A stretch of 64,000 nucleotides of DNA from Janthinobacterium sp. BJB426 (GTDB lineage Bacteria > Pseudomonadota > Gammaproteobacteria > Burkholderiales > Burkholderiaceae_D), in NCBI RefSeq assembly GCF_002735705.1, contig NZ_PDZL01000020.1, positions 26,962 to 90,961 on the forward strand, read 5' to 3'. A program made the position numbers and the translations under genes. Positions 1 to 8,131 of the stretch are shown here, one piece after another. Numbering within the stretch: the stretch's first letter is position 1; each line of letters starts with the position of its first letter. The notes under the pieces are model-generated. The model was given only the letters and a program-made list of their open reading frames with translations. It had not been told where the DNA came from and did not search any database.

Positions 1-510
1 GAAACGGGACGCGAACTCGACGTGGCCGTCACGGGCCCCGGCTTTCTCGCGGTGCAGTGGCAAAACGGCGAAGCCTACACGCGCGCCGGCGCCATGGACC
101 TCGATGAAACGGGCGCCCTGACCATCAATGGCCGGCCCGTGCTGGGCGAAGGCGGTCCGATCACGATTCCCGAGCACACCAGCCTGTCAATCGGCGCCGA
201 TGGCACGATTTCCATCCAGGTGCCGGGCACCGCGCAAATGCAGACGGTCGACAAGCTCAAGCTGGTCAACGCCGAAGCGGGCGAGCTGACCAAGAACGAG
301 GCGGGCCTGATCGTGGCGCGCGGCGGCGAAGACTTGCAAGCCGATCCGACGGTACGCATCCGCGACCGCCACCTGGAAGGCAGCAACGTCTCGGCCGTCG
401 AGGAAATGGTCGCCACCATGAGCCTGAACCGCAGTTTCGAGATGCAGATGAAAATTTTCAAGGCCAGCGATTCCATGACGGAGTCGGGCAACCGCCTGCT
501 GGGCGCCTAA
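1..510 (+). CDS. flgF: Flagellar basal-body rod protein FlgF (5' end missing)
   Basis: This is the C-terminal part (169 residues plus stop) of a proximal rod protein; the reading frame is open from base 1, so the start lies upstream of the window. FlgF is a rod subunit that spans the periplasm between the MS ring and the distal rod. The fragment shows the repeat of FlgF/FlgG proteins (GFLAVQWQNGEAYTRAG) and the conserved C-terminal helix LEGSNVSAVEEMVATMSLNR, which packs with the N-terminal rod helix in assembled rods. The next gene is flgG, 32 bases downstream, which fits the standard flg order and separates FlgF from the related FlgE and FlgG. Confidence 0.93.
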   Translation, partial: ETGRELDVAVTGPGFLAVQWQNGEAYTRAGAMDLDETGALTINGRPVLGEGGPITIPEHTSLSIGADGTISIQVPGTAQMQTVDKLKLVNAEAGELTKNEAGLIVARGGEDLQADPTVRIRDRHLEGSNVSAVEEMVATMSLNRSFEMQMKIFKASDSMTESGNRLLGA

Positions 511-542
511 GCCCAACGCCAACCAATTACCAGGAGTAAACC

Positions 543-1331
543 ATGAATCCAGCAATGTGGATCAGCAAGACCGGCGTGCAGGCACAAGATGCCAAACTGC
601 AAGCCATCGCGAATAACCTGGCCAACGTCAATACCGTCGGCTTCAAGCGCGACCGCGTCGTCTTCGAAGACCTGTTTTACCAGGTCGAGCAGCAGCCGGG
701 CACGCAGCGCGCCGACAATACCCTGTCGCCATCGGGCGTGCAGTTGGGTAACGGTACCCACATGGTCGGCACGCAAAAGGTGTTTACCACCGGCAGCCTG
801 CAAACGACGAGCCGCGAATTCGACGTCGCCATCACCGGCAACGGCTTCCTGCAAGTGCTGCGCCCGAACGGCGAAGCGGCCTACACGCGCGCCGGCCAGC
901 TGGGCATCAATGAAAACGGCGTAATGGTCAACGCCCAGGGCTTGCCCCTGGTGCCGCAAATCACCGTGCCGAACAATGCCACGGCGATCACCATCGGCGA
1001 AAACGGCATGGTCACGGCCACCGTGCCGGGCAATGTCAACGGCACCCAACTGGGCCAGCTGAACCTCTCCAGCTTCATCAACCCGACGGGCCTGCTGGCA
1101 CTCGGTGAAAACCTGTTCCAGGAAACGGCATCGAGCGGCACGCCAACGGAAGGCCGTCCTGGCGAAGGCGCACTGGGCAAGCTGAAACAATTCGCGCTGG
1201 AAGGCTCGAACGTGCAGGTGGTCGAAGAGATGGTCGACATGATCGCAGCCCAACGCACCTATGAAATGAACACCAAGGTGCTGTCGGCCGCCGACAATAT
1301 GCTGCAATACCTGGCGCAAGCGGCACGCTGA
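543..1331 (+). CDS. flgG: Flagellar distal rod protein FlgG
   Basis: FlgG (262 aa) builds the distal rod that passes through the P and L rings. The N-terminus carries the rod motif around residues 5-35 (AIANNLANVNTVGFKRD), the middle has the GNGFLQVLRPNGEAAYTRAG repeat, and the C-terminus (about 218-258) has LEGSNVQVVEEMVDMIAAQR. The length matches the usual 260-262 residues. The ATG has a good ribosome binding site (AGGAG, seven bases upstream). Its stop codon overlaps the flgH start by one base, so the two are probably translationally coupled. The preceding gene is flgF. Confidence 0.97.
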   Translation: MNPAMWISKTGVQAQDAKLQAIANNLANVNTVGFKRDRVVFEDLFYQVEQQPGTQRADNTLSPSGVQLGNGTHMVGTQKVFTTGSLQTTSREFDVAITGNGFLQVLRPNGEAAYTRAGQLGINENGVMVNAQGLPLVPQITVPNNATAITIGENGMVTATVPGNVNGTQLGQLNLSSFINPTGLLALGENLFQETASSGTPTEGRPGEGALGKLKQFALEGSNVQVVEEMVDMIAAQRTYEMNTKVLSAADNMLQYLAQAAR

Positions 1332-2005
1332 TGACAGTCGCCATGAAAACCACGGCAGCCATGCTGCTGGTGTTGATGGCCGGTTGCGCCAGCCGGCCGG
1401 CGGCGCCGGTGGCGCCCAGCTTTTCCGATACGCCGCTGCCCGTGGCGCCGCGCAGCGCTGCGCGCGGCGGCGTGGGTGGCGGCGTTTTCAATCCCGACGC
1501 GGGCCTGGACCTGATCTCGGACAGCCGCGCCTTCCGCGTCGGCGACGTCGTCACGGTGGCCTTGCAGGAAACCACGCAGGCCAGCAAGAAGGCGGGCACC
1601 TCGTTCAACAAGGGTTCGTCCGTCGGCGTGAATGCGGCCAATATTCTCGGCAAGACCTTCCCCAAGACCGGTATCGACCTGTCGGCCGACCGCAACTTCG
1701 CCGGCGACTCGACCAGCACGCAGCAAAATGCGCTGTCCGGCGCCATCACCGTGATCGTGCAGGAAGTGCTGCCGAACGGCTTGCTGCGCGTGCAGGGCGA
1801 GAAAACCCTGACCCTGAACCAGGGCGAGGAATTCGTGCGCCTGCGCGGCTACCTGCGCGCCGCCGATATCGATTCGAACAACCAGGTGTCATCGTTGCGC
1901 ATCGCCAATGCACAGATCGCCTACTCCGGCCAGGGCACCCTGGCCGAAGCCAATACACCAGGCTGGCTGACGCGCTTCTTCGTCGGCCCATGGATGCCGT
2001 TTTAA
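1331..2005 (+). CDS. flgH: Flagellar L-ring lipoprotein FlgH
   Basis: FlgH (224 aa) forms the outer-membrane L ring that acts as a bushing for the rod. The N-terminus is a lipoprotein signal with lipobox LMAGC (Cys at about residue 19), followed by a proline/alanine-rich linker. The core contains the family signatures DLISDSRAFRVGDVVTVALQE near residue 60 and EKTLTLNQGEEFVRLRGYLR near 160, plus the C-terminal NTPGWLTRFF. The first ATG overlaps the flgG stop; a second in-frame ATG four codons later (1343) would also leave a complete lipoprotein signal. The next gene, flgI, starts nine bases after the stop. Confidence 0.97.
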   Translation: MTVAMKTTAAMLLVLMAGCASRPAAPVAPSFSDTPLPVAPRSAARGGVGGGVFNPDAGLDLISDSRAFRVGDVVTVALQETTQASKKAGTSFNKGSSVGVNAANILGKTFPKTGIDLSADRNFAGDSTSTQQNALSGAITVIVQEVLPNGLLRVQGEKTLTLNQGEEFVRLRGYLRAADIDSNNQVSSLRIANAQIAYSGQGTLAEANTPGWLTRFFVGPWMPF

Positions 2006-2014
2006 GGTGACCTC

Positions 2015-3127
2015 ATGAAATTTCGTTCCGCCCTGCCCCTGGCAGCCATGCTGGCCGTACTCTCCGGCCTTGCCCTGCCCGCCAGCGCCGCGCAAGTGCT
2101 GCGCAACCTGGTCAGTATCGAGGGCGTGCGCGACAACCCGCTGGTCGGCTACGGCCTCGTCGTGGGCCTGAACGGCAGCGGTGACACCACCCAGGTGAAG
2201 TTTTCCAGCCAGTCCGTGGTCAACATGCTCAAGCAGTTCGGCGTCAAGATGCCGGACGGCGCCGAAGCGAAAAGCAAGAACGTCGCCACCGTCATGGTCA
2301 GCGCCGTGTTTCCACCAGGATACCGCCGTGGCCAGGCCATCGACGTCACCGTGTCGTCCTTGGGCGATGCGAAAAGCTTGCGCGGCGGCACCTTGTTGCT
2401 GACGCAATTGCGCGCGGCCGACAATGAAACGTATGCGCTGGCGCAAGGCAACGTCGTCGTCGGCGGCTTGAACGCCACCGGCAAGAGCGGCTCTTCCGTC
2501 ACCGTCAACACGCCCACCTCGGGCCGCATTCCCAACGGCGCCAACATCGAGCGCGAGATTCTCAGCGATTTCTCGACCAAGCCGACCGTCACCCTGAACT
2601 TGCGCCACCCGCATTTCGAGACGGCCATCAATATCGTCGAAGCCGTCAACCGCCGCTTTGGCGCCGTCGCCACCACGCGCGACGCCACCAGCGTGGAAGT
2701 GCTGGCGCCGGAAAACCCGACCCAGCGCGTGGCCTTCATGGCCAAGCTCGAAGCGCTGTCCGTCGATGTCGGCGTCGATACGCCGAAAGTGGTCTTCAAT
2801 TCGCGCACGGGCACCGTCGTCATCGCCGAAGGCTTGCGCGTGAAGGCGGCCGCCGTCACGCACGGCTCGCTCAAGGTCGTCATCTCCGAAAGCTCGGCAG
2901 TGAGCCAGCCGGCACCGTTCGGCCGCGGCCAGACCACCGTCACGCCGCAATCCAAAGTGTCGGTCGACCAGGGCAACGGCAATATGTTCAAATGGCCGGC
3001 CGGCGCCAAGCTGCAATCGATCATCGACGTGGTCAACAGCCTGGGCGCTTCGCCTGATGACATCATGGCAATTTTACAAGCCCTCGACCAGGCTGGTGCC
3101 ATCGAAGGCGAATTGGTGGTCATATGA
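2015..3127 (+). CDS. flgI: Flagellar P-ring protein FlgI
   Basis: FlgI (370 aa) is exported by Sec and assembles as the periplasmic P ring around the rod. Residues 1-26 form a signal peptide ending ALPASAA. The mature protein begins with the family hallmark [20 protein letters not shown], followed by [10 protein letters not shown] and NMLKQFGV, and ends with [23 protein letters not shown], typical of the family. The length is normal. It lies between flgH and flgJ; its TGA overlaps the flgJ ATG in an ATGA arrangement, as expected for a coupled operon. Confidence 0.97.
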   Translation: MKFRSALPLAAMLAVLSGLALPASAAQVLRNLVSIEGVRDNPLVGYGLVVGLNGSGDTTQVKFSSQSVVNMLKQFGVKMPDGAEAKSKNVATVMVSAVFPPGYRRGQAIDVTVSSLGDAKSLRGGTLLLTQLRAADNETYALAQGNVVVGGLNATGKSGSSVTVNTPTSGRIPNGANIEREILSDFSTKPTVTLNLRHPHFETAINIVEAVNRRFGAVATTRDATSVEVLAPENPTQRVAFMAKLEALSVDVGVDTPKVVFNSRTGTVVIAEGLRVKAAAVTHGSLKVVISESSAVSQPAPFGRGQTTVTPQSKVSVDQGNGNMFKWPAGAKLQSIIDVVNSLGASPDDIMAILQALDQAGAIEGELVVI

Positions 3128-3516
3128 TCAACATCAACGACAGCAGCAGCGCCCTGCCCTCGGCGCTCGACGACAAATCCCCTGCGGCCGCCGCGCCGGC
3201 CGATCCCCGCTATGCGGCCAAGGCCACCGAGGCGGCCGTCAAGTTCGAAGCCTTCTTCATCTCGCACATGCTGCGCCAGATGCGTTCTGGTACGCGCGAG
3301 ATGGCGGGCGAGGACAGCGTCTTCAAGGACCCCGTCAACAGCGACATGCTGGAAATGGCCGACAACCTGGTGGCCGACAAGATGGCTGGCCAGCGCGCCT
3401 TCGGCATCGCCGACGCCATCCTGCGCCAGCTGCTGCCGGCAGCCGGCGCCCCCGTGGCCGCCAAAAGCACTGTCAAGACCGACAATATTGCGGCCCCGCT
3501 TAATAAATCCGTCTGA
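3124..3516 (+). CDS. flgJ: FlgJ, rod-binding domain only (no peptidoglycan hydrolase domain)
   Basis: This 130-residue protein matches the N-terminal rod-capping domain of Flg[17 protein letters not shown], then [30 protein letters not shown] at about residues 40-105. In enteric bacteria and many betaproteobacteria FlgJ has about 310 residues, with a C-terminal glucosaminidase domain that opens the peptidoglycan for the rod. That domain is absent here. Only 81 bases separate the stop from flgK, so no displaced or frameshifted second half lies next door. The rod hole must be made by another enzyme, as in alphaproteobacteria. The gene overlaps flgI by four bases. Confidence 0.92.
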   Translation: MININDSSSALPSALDDKSPAAAAPADPRYAAKATEAAVKFEAFFISHMLRQMRSGTREMAGEDSVFKDPVNSDMLEMADNLVADKMAGQRAFGIADAILRQLLPAAGAPVAAKSTVKTDNIAAPLNKSV

Positions 3517-3597
3517 AGCGTCGCCTGTACAAGGTAACAACGATTCAATGCCTGCCCACCCGCATGCGCCACACTCTTCACGAAAGAAACTTGCCCA

Positions 3598-4959
3598 ATG
3601 AGCATCATCAGCAATGCATTGTCAGGCAGCATCGCCGCCCAGGCCGCACTGAATGCGGCCAGCCAGAACATCGCCAACCTGCAAACGGCGGGCTATACCC
3701 GTCAAGGCGTGCTGTTGTCCTCGCTTGGCGCCACCGCCGGCGTACGCTCGGCCGGCAATGGCGTGGAAGTGTCCGCCCTGCTGCGCTTTGCCGATGCTTA
3801 TAAAAGCCAGCAAATGTGGCGCGCCGCGTCCGACCAGGGCGCCCGTTCGCAGACCCAGCCTTACCTGACCCAGCTCGAGCGCGTGATGGGCGACGATGCC
3901 TCCAGCATCAGCAACGGCATCGACGGCTTTTTCGCCGCACTCAACGCCTCGGCCGTCGACCCGACCTCGACACCGCTGCGCCAGCAGATCATCACCTCCG
4001 CCGACGCCATGTCGCAGCGCTTCAACAGCATCAGCACCGTCATGGGCAACCAGTTGCTGTCGCTGCAGCAACAACGCGCAGCGATCGTGCCGCAAGCCAA
4101 TACGACGCTGGCCAATATCGCCGCGCTGAACCAGCGCATCAGCGCCTCCACGGCCTCGGGTACGAACGTGTCGTCGCTGATGGATGCGCGCGACCAGCTG
4201 ATCGACGGCCTGGCCTCGCAAATGGGCATCGACGTCCTCGACCAGCCGGACGGCTCGCGCAATATTTCGCTGAAGTCGGGTCAGCCGCTGGTGATCGGCA
4301 GCCTGGCCGGCACCTTGACCAGCAACATGACGAACACGGGCGAGCAAACCCTGAGCCTCGATTTCGCCAAGTCGTCGTATACCCTCGATCTGGTCGCCAT
4401 CGGCGGCCAGATGGGCGGCCTGGGCGAATTCGAGAGAAATACCCTGAAACCGCTGCAACAGTCGCTGCAAGACATGGCCACCCAGTTGACCAGCAAGGTC
4501 AACGCACAGCTGGCCTTGGGCAAGACCATGGCCGGCACATCCGGCGCCCCCCTGCTGGCCTACGCGAATGGCAAGTTGAGCATTACTCCCGGCTTCAACG
4601 CCAAGGACCTGGCCCTGTCGCTGACGGGTGCGGCCGGCGACAGCGGCAACTTGCAAAAATTGATCGATATCAAGAATCAATCGATCAACGTCAGCTGGGT
4701 GGGTACGGTCCTGATGAGCGATGCGGATACGCAGCTGGTCGGCAAGCTGGCTATCTACAGCCAGCAGAACCAGGCCCTGCTGAAGACGTCCAACACGGTG
4801 CGCGCGCAAGCGATCGATGACTGGAAGTCCACCAGCGGCGTGAACAAGGACGAGGAAGCGATGAACCTGGTCGAATTCCAGAATATGTATCAGGCAAACA
4901 TGAAAGTCATTTCCGTGGCGAATACCTTGTTTGATGCCACTTTGCAAATGATGGGTTAA
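3598..4959 (+). CDS. flgK: Flagellar hook-associated protein 1 (FlgK)
   Basis: FlgK (453 aa) is the first junction protein between hook and filament, exported by the flagellar type III system. The N-terminal coiled-coil segment (NALSGSIAAQAALNAASQNI, then ANLQTAGYTRQGVLLS) and the C-terminal VEFQNMYQANMKVISVANTL are diagnostic. Enteric FlgK has about 547 residues, so the central variable domain is short here. The start has only a weak AAAGAAA-type ribosome binding site. flgL follows after ten bases, so both are probably one transcription unit. Confidence 0.95.
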   Translation: MSIISNALSGSIAAQAALNAASQNIANLQTAGYTRQGVLLSSLGATAGVRSAGNGVEVSALLRFADAYKSQQMWRAASDQGARSQTQPYLTQLERVMGDDASSISNGIDGFFAALNASAVDPTSTPLRQQIITSADAMSQRFNSISTVMGNQLLSLQQQRAAIVPQANTTLANIAALNQRISASTASGTNVSSLMDARDQLIDGLASQMGIDVLDQPDGSRNISLKSGQPLVIGSLAGTLTSNMTNTGEQTLSLDFAKSSYTLDLVAIGGQMGGLGEFERNTLKPLQQSLQDMATQLTSKVNAQLALGKTMAGTSGAPLLAYANGKLSITPGFNAKDLALSLTGAAGDSGNLQKLIDIKNQSINVSWVGTVLMSDADTQLVGKLAIYSQQNQALLKTSNTVRAQAIDDWKSTSGVNKDEEAMNLVEFQNMYQANMKVISVANTLFDATLQMMG

Positions 4960-4969
4960 GGAGAAGATC

Positions 4970-5881
4970 ATGCGTGTCGCCAGCAGCCAGTACCAATCGC
5001 TGATTAATATTTCGCTTCAGCAAAATCAAGAACGCATCAATTACCTGACCCAGCAAATGTCGTCGGGCTTGCGCATCCAGCTGCCATCGGACGATCCGAT
5101 CGGCAACGTGCGCATTTCGCGCCTGACGCGCGAGCAAGCCATGGTCACGCAATACCAGGACAATATCGCCACGGTGAAAGTGCGCCTGCTGAAGAACGAA
5201 AACTACCTGTCGAGCATGGTCACCGACATGGGCCAGGCACGTGATCTGCTGGTGTGGGCCGCCGACGGCGGCAATGCGCCGGACGACCTGAATGCGATGA
5301 CGCAATCGCTGATCGCCATGCGCGACAGCGTGCTGTACACGGCCAACCTGAAGGATCAGGAAGGCCGCTACATGTTTTCCGGCACCGCTACCGACCAACC
5401 CGCCATCAAATACGATCCGGCGGCAACTGCAGGTTCGCGCTATACCTACATCGGCAATACCGACACGCAGACCGTGGTGGTGGGCAATGGCGTGACGCAG
5501 GCGGCCAACGTCGACGTGAAGAACCTGGAAGTATGGCTGAACAAGATCGACCAGGCCATCACCACGCTGGGCGTGCCTGGCGTCAGCCCGAACGATCCGG
5601 CCGTGCGCAGCGTGGTGGGTGCGGCGCTCGATGGCACCGATGACGGCATGGATTTACTCTCCGGCAAGATCGCCATCTTCGGCGGCGCGCAAAACATCCT
5701 CACCACGCTCTCCGGCAACCTGGCCAATGTGTCGCTGTCGAACAATTCGGCCCTGCTGGACCTGAAAAAGACCGACATGGGCGCGGCCGCCATTGAACTG
5801 ACCGGCTACCAGACGGCCTTGCAGGCAACCTATAAAGCCTACGCCAAGGTTGGCACCATTTCCCTGTTTGATCTTCTCTGA
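4970..5881 (+). CDS. flgL: Flagellar hook-associated protein 3 (FlgL)
   Basis: FlgL (303 aa) forms the second hook-filament junction zone and is flagellin-like. The N-terminus shows the family pattern: NQERINYLTQQMSSGLRIQL, then PSDDPIGNVRISRL, followed by a long coiled coil. The segment LKDQEGRYMFSGTATDQPAI (about residues 125-145) is typical of FlgL. The C-terminus (YQTALQATYKAYAKVGTISL) ends in the usual hydrophobic helix. There is a strong ribosome binding site (AGGAG, seven bases before ATG). The next gene begins five bases after the stop. Confidence 0.96.
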   Translation: MRVASSQYQSLINISLQQNQERINYLTQQMSSGLRIQLPSDDPIGNVRISRLTREQAMVTQYQDNIATVKVRLLKNENYLSSMVTDMGQARDLLVWAADGGNAPDDLNAMTQSLIAMRDSVLYTANLKDQEGRYMFSGTATDQPAIKYDPAATAGSRYTYIGNTDTQTVVVGNGVTQAANVDVKNLEVWLNKIDQAITTLGVPGVSPNDPAVRSVVGAALDGTDDGMDLLSGKIAIFGGAQNILTTLSGNLANVSLSNNSALLDLKKTDMGAAAIELTGYQTALQATYKAYAKVGTISLFDLL

Positions 5882-5886
5882 CCATC

Positions 5887-6930
5887 ATGCAAATCGTTCA
5901 GACCTCCTCCTCTTCCGGCGTCAATGCCAAAGGCGCCGGCACAGCGCGCGTCGTCGATGACGCGTCCGCCGCGGTCAAAGGCAGCGCCAGCGCGCGCAGC
6001 GAAGCGCCGGCAGCGAGGAGTTCGACGGCGAGCCTGCAGCGTGGCCTGAGCAACTGGGATCACCAGTTGCAGGGAGAAATTTCTAACGCGCAACAAACCC
6101 TCGACTACCTGGAACGCAGCAGCAGTCAGTTGCAAGCGCTGAAAAGCGAGCTGGCGGCCAAGCTGGCCGCGCGCCAGGGCCGCGAAGGGCAAGTCGAGGC
6201 CAGAGTACGCCAGTTCAGCAATACCTGGCGCCAGCGCGCCAGCGCCTCGGGCGGCACGCTCGATGCGCAACTCAGCTATACCAGCCCGCAGGCGGCACAG
6301 CAGAACTTCAGCATCCGCGGCCTGACCATGGCCAGCCTGCAGGAAGGCCCGCAGGAAGTGCTGGCCTTTTCCGTCGGCGGCGCGAACCAGGCCTTGCGCT
6401 CGGTGAATATCGAACCTGGCCTGAGCGCGAACGAAATCGTCTCGCGCTTCGACCGCGCACTGATGCCGTCCGGCATCGGCGTCAAGCTGGGCGAGAATGG
6501 CGAACTGGTGTTCAGCACCTCGGAAGCGGCCTGGACCAACGTGCGCGACAGCCTGTCCGTGCGCGGCAGCGGCATCCGCTACCCGACCGGCCAGATGAGC
6601 CGCGTGCGCACGGATGCGGAACCGGCCGCCATCTCCCCGGAAGAATGGCATACCGGCGATACGGAAGCGCTGCGCGCCACCTTGCAGCAAGTGGTGCAGG
6701 CGCTGGCGCAGTTGCAGGCGGCGCGCAGCTCCGTCAGCCTGGCCCTGGCGCAAGCCACGGGACGGGTGGCCCGCGCGCAACCGGTGCAAGTGCACGTCAG
6801 CATGGATACCCTGGCGGAAAACTTCACGGAAAAGGCCAGCCAGCCCGGCTATGAATCGCTGCTGGCGATCAGCTCGGCGCTGGTCGGCATCAGCCGCGAG
6901 CGCGTCGTCGCGCTGCTGGGCCTGGAATAA
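5887..6930 (+). CDS. Uncharacterised flagellin-IN-motif-like protein downstream of flgL
   Basis: I do not recognise a named family for this 347-residue protein. It starts five bases after flgL and so is probably co-transcribed with hook-junction genes. The N-terminal 55 residues are low-complexity (Ser/Ala/Gly), without a Sec signal. Residues about 60-120 predict a coiled coil (QTLDYLERSSSQLQALKSEL). Residues about 175-225 resemble the flagellin/FliD hook IN motif: a hydrophobic-Asn/Ser pattern, LSANEIVSRFDRAL, then GIGVKLGENGELVFSTSEAAW. A second helical stretch (LRATLQQVVQALAQLQAARS) follows. This suggests an exported or chaperone-bound axial protein of the hook-filament junction, which is inference. 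It is not FliD (too short, no FliD termini). Confidence 0.75.
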   Translation: MQIVQTSSSSGVNAKGAGTARVVDDASAAVKGSASARSEAPAARSSTASLQRGLSNWDHQLQGEISNAQQTLDYLERSSSQLQALKSELAAKLAARQGREGQVEARVRQFSNTWRQRASASGGTLDAQLSYTSPQAAQQNFSIRGLTMASLQEGPQEVLAFSVGGANQALRSVNIEPGLSANEIVSRFDRALMPSGIGVKLGENGELVFSTSEAAWTNVRDSLSVRGSGIRYPTGQMSRVRTDAEPAAISPEEWHTGDTEALRATLQQVVQALAQLQAARSSVSLALAQATGRVARAQPVQVHVSMDTLAENFTEKASQPGYESLLAISSALVGISRERVVALLGLE

Positions 6931-6974
6931 ATCCCCCTAGCTCAGGACGCTGGAAATCCGTAAGATGCTGCTGT

Positions 6975-7002
6975 CGCTGGCGCGTTGACCCACACGCCAG
7001 CG
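6975..7002 (+). terminator. Stem-loop after the flagellar operon (possible terminator)
   Basis: CGCTGGCG and CGCCAGCG form a perfect 8-bp stem with a 12-base loop, 44 bases after the last flagellar gene and just before the glycosyltransferase gene. There is no T-run after it, so it may act as a Rho-dependent or mRNA-stabilising structure rather than a classical intrinsic terminator. Confidence 0.35.
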
Positions 7003-7030
7003 CATCCCGTCATCCACCTCCGGAGTTCCC

Positions 7031-8131
7031 TTGATAAAGACCGCCGCCCGGCTGATCAGTTACGCCCTGTTGGGCAAATCCGGCAAGCAAACCCTCGATA
7101 TCGCCAAGGTGCGCAAGGTATTGATTTTGCGCAACGACAAGATCGGCGACATGATCGTCACCACGGCCCTGCTGCGCGAGCTGAAGAAGAACTATCCGCA
7201 CTGGCAGATCGACGTGGCCGCCAGCAGCGCCAACCGGGCAGTGATCGCCGACAATCCGCATGTGAGCGAGATCCTCATCTGGGACAAGCAGCCGCTGCTA
7301 CGCGACTTGCGCACCAGCATCGCCAAACTGCGCCAGCGCCGCTATGACGTCATCTTCAACCCCTACAACCGTTTTTCGATTCCCTTGCTGCTGCGCATCA
7401 AATGGCTGGGTGCGCGCTATTTGACGGGCTTTGCCATTCCCAAATACGGCACCTCGACGGCCAAGCTGGGCATGTTTGACCATACGGTGCCCTGCGACCG
7501 CAGCCGGCACATCCTGCACAGTTTTTTCGCCACGTTCGGGCAATTCGGCTTGCGCGACATCGATATGCGCTATGAACTGTTCGGCGTGGACGCGCACGCG
7601 GCGCAGGTGGACACCGCCTGCGACACCCTGCTGCGCAGCCATGAGGGTTTGTTTTGCCTCAATTTCCAGGGCAGCAATGCGCAACGCACGGTCAGCGTGG
7701 CCGATGCCCAGCGCTGCTGCGCCGCCCTGGCCGCACGCTATCCGCGCCATGCGCTGTTGGTGATCGCCGCGCCAGGCACCGAGGCGCGCGCCGCCGAGAT
7801 CGTGCGCGGCGCCGGCCATGCCAACGTGATGGCCGCGCCGCCCACCGGCCACATCCTGGAGCTGGCGGCCCTGATCCGCCGCTGCGAACTGGTGCTCTCA
7901 CCCGACACCTCGGTGATCCACATCGCCTCGGCATATGACAGGAAAATCGTCGGCTACTACATCCGTACCGACAATTACCGCTGGTTTTATCCGGCCAGCC
8001 GCCATTACCGCGTGATCCTGGCGCCTGGCCTGACCCTGGTCAGCGTCAACGCCGCCGAGACCCTGGCCGCCGTGGAACAGTTGATGGAAGGCGACGGGCA
8101 GGCGCAAGCGACGATTCAAGCCGCCGGCTGA
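7031..8131 (+). CDS. Glycosyltransferase family 9 (heptosyltransferase-like)
   Basis: This 366-residue protein has the GT9 fold signatures of ADP-heptose:LPS heptosyltransferases. The N-terminal VRKVLILRNDKIGDMIVTTA (nucleotide-sugar transferase start) is followed by LRELKKNYPHWQIDVAAS and YDVIFNPYNRFS. The C-terminal half holds ELVLSPDTSVIHIASAYDRK, the donor-binding region. No signal peptide is present; the enzyme should act at the cytoplasmic face on LPS core or another glycan. The start is TTG with GGAG upstream. The gene follows the flagellar operon, but the acceptor cannot be told from sequence. Its 3' end overlaps the convergent GGDEF-EAL gene by 16 bases. Confidence 0.88.
   Translation: MIKTAARLISYALLGKSGKQTLDIAKVRKVLILRNDKIGDMIVTTALLRELKKNYPHWQIDVAASSANRAVIADNPHVSEILIWDKQPLLRDLRTSIAKLRQRRYDVIFNPYNRFSIPLLLRIKWLGARYLTGFAIPKYGTSTAKLGMFDHTVPCDRSRHILHSFFATFGQFGLRDIDMRYELFGVDAHAAQVDTACDTLLRSHEGLFCLNFQGSNAQRTVSVADAQRCCAALAARYPRHALLVIAAPGTEARAAEIVRGAGHANVMAAPPTGHILELAALIRRCELVLSPDTSVIHIASAYDRKIVGYYIRTDNYRWFYPASRHYRVILAPGLTLVSVNAAETLAAVEQLMEGDGQAQATIQAAG

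Noticed and set aside
543..1319. Long minus-strand frame opposite flgG and similar long antisense frames over recBCD and the iol operon.
   Set aside because: They mirror high-GC coding sequence, show His/Arg/Gln-rich composition and no family motifs.
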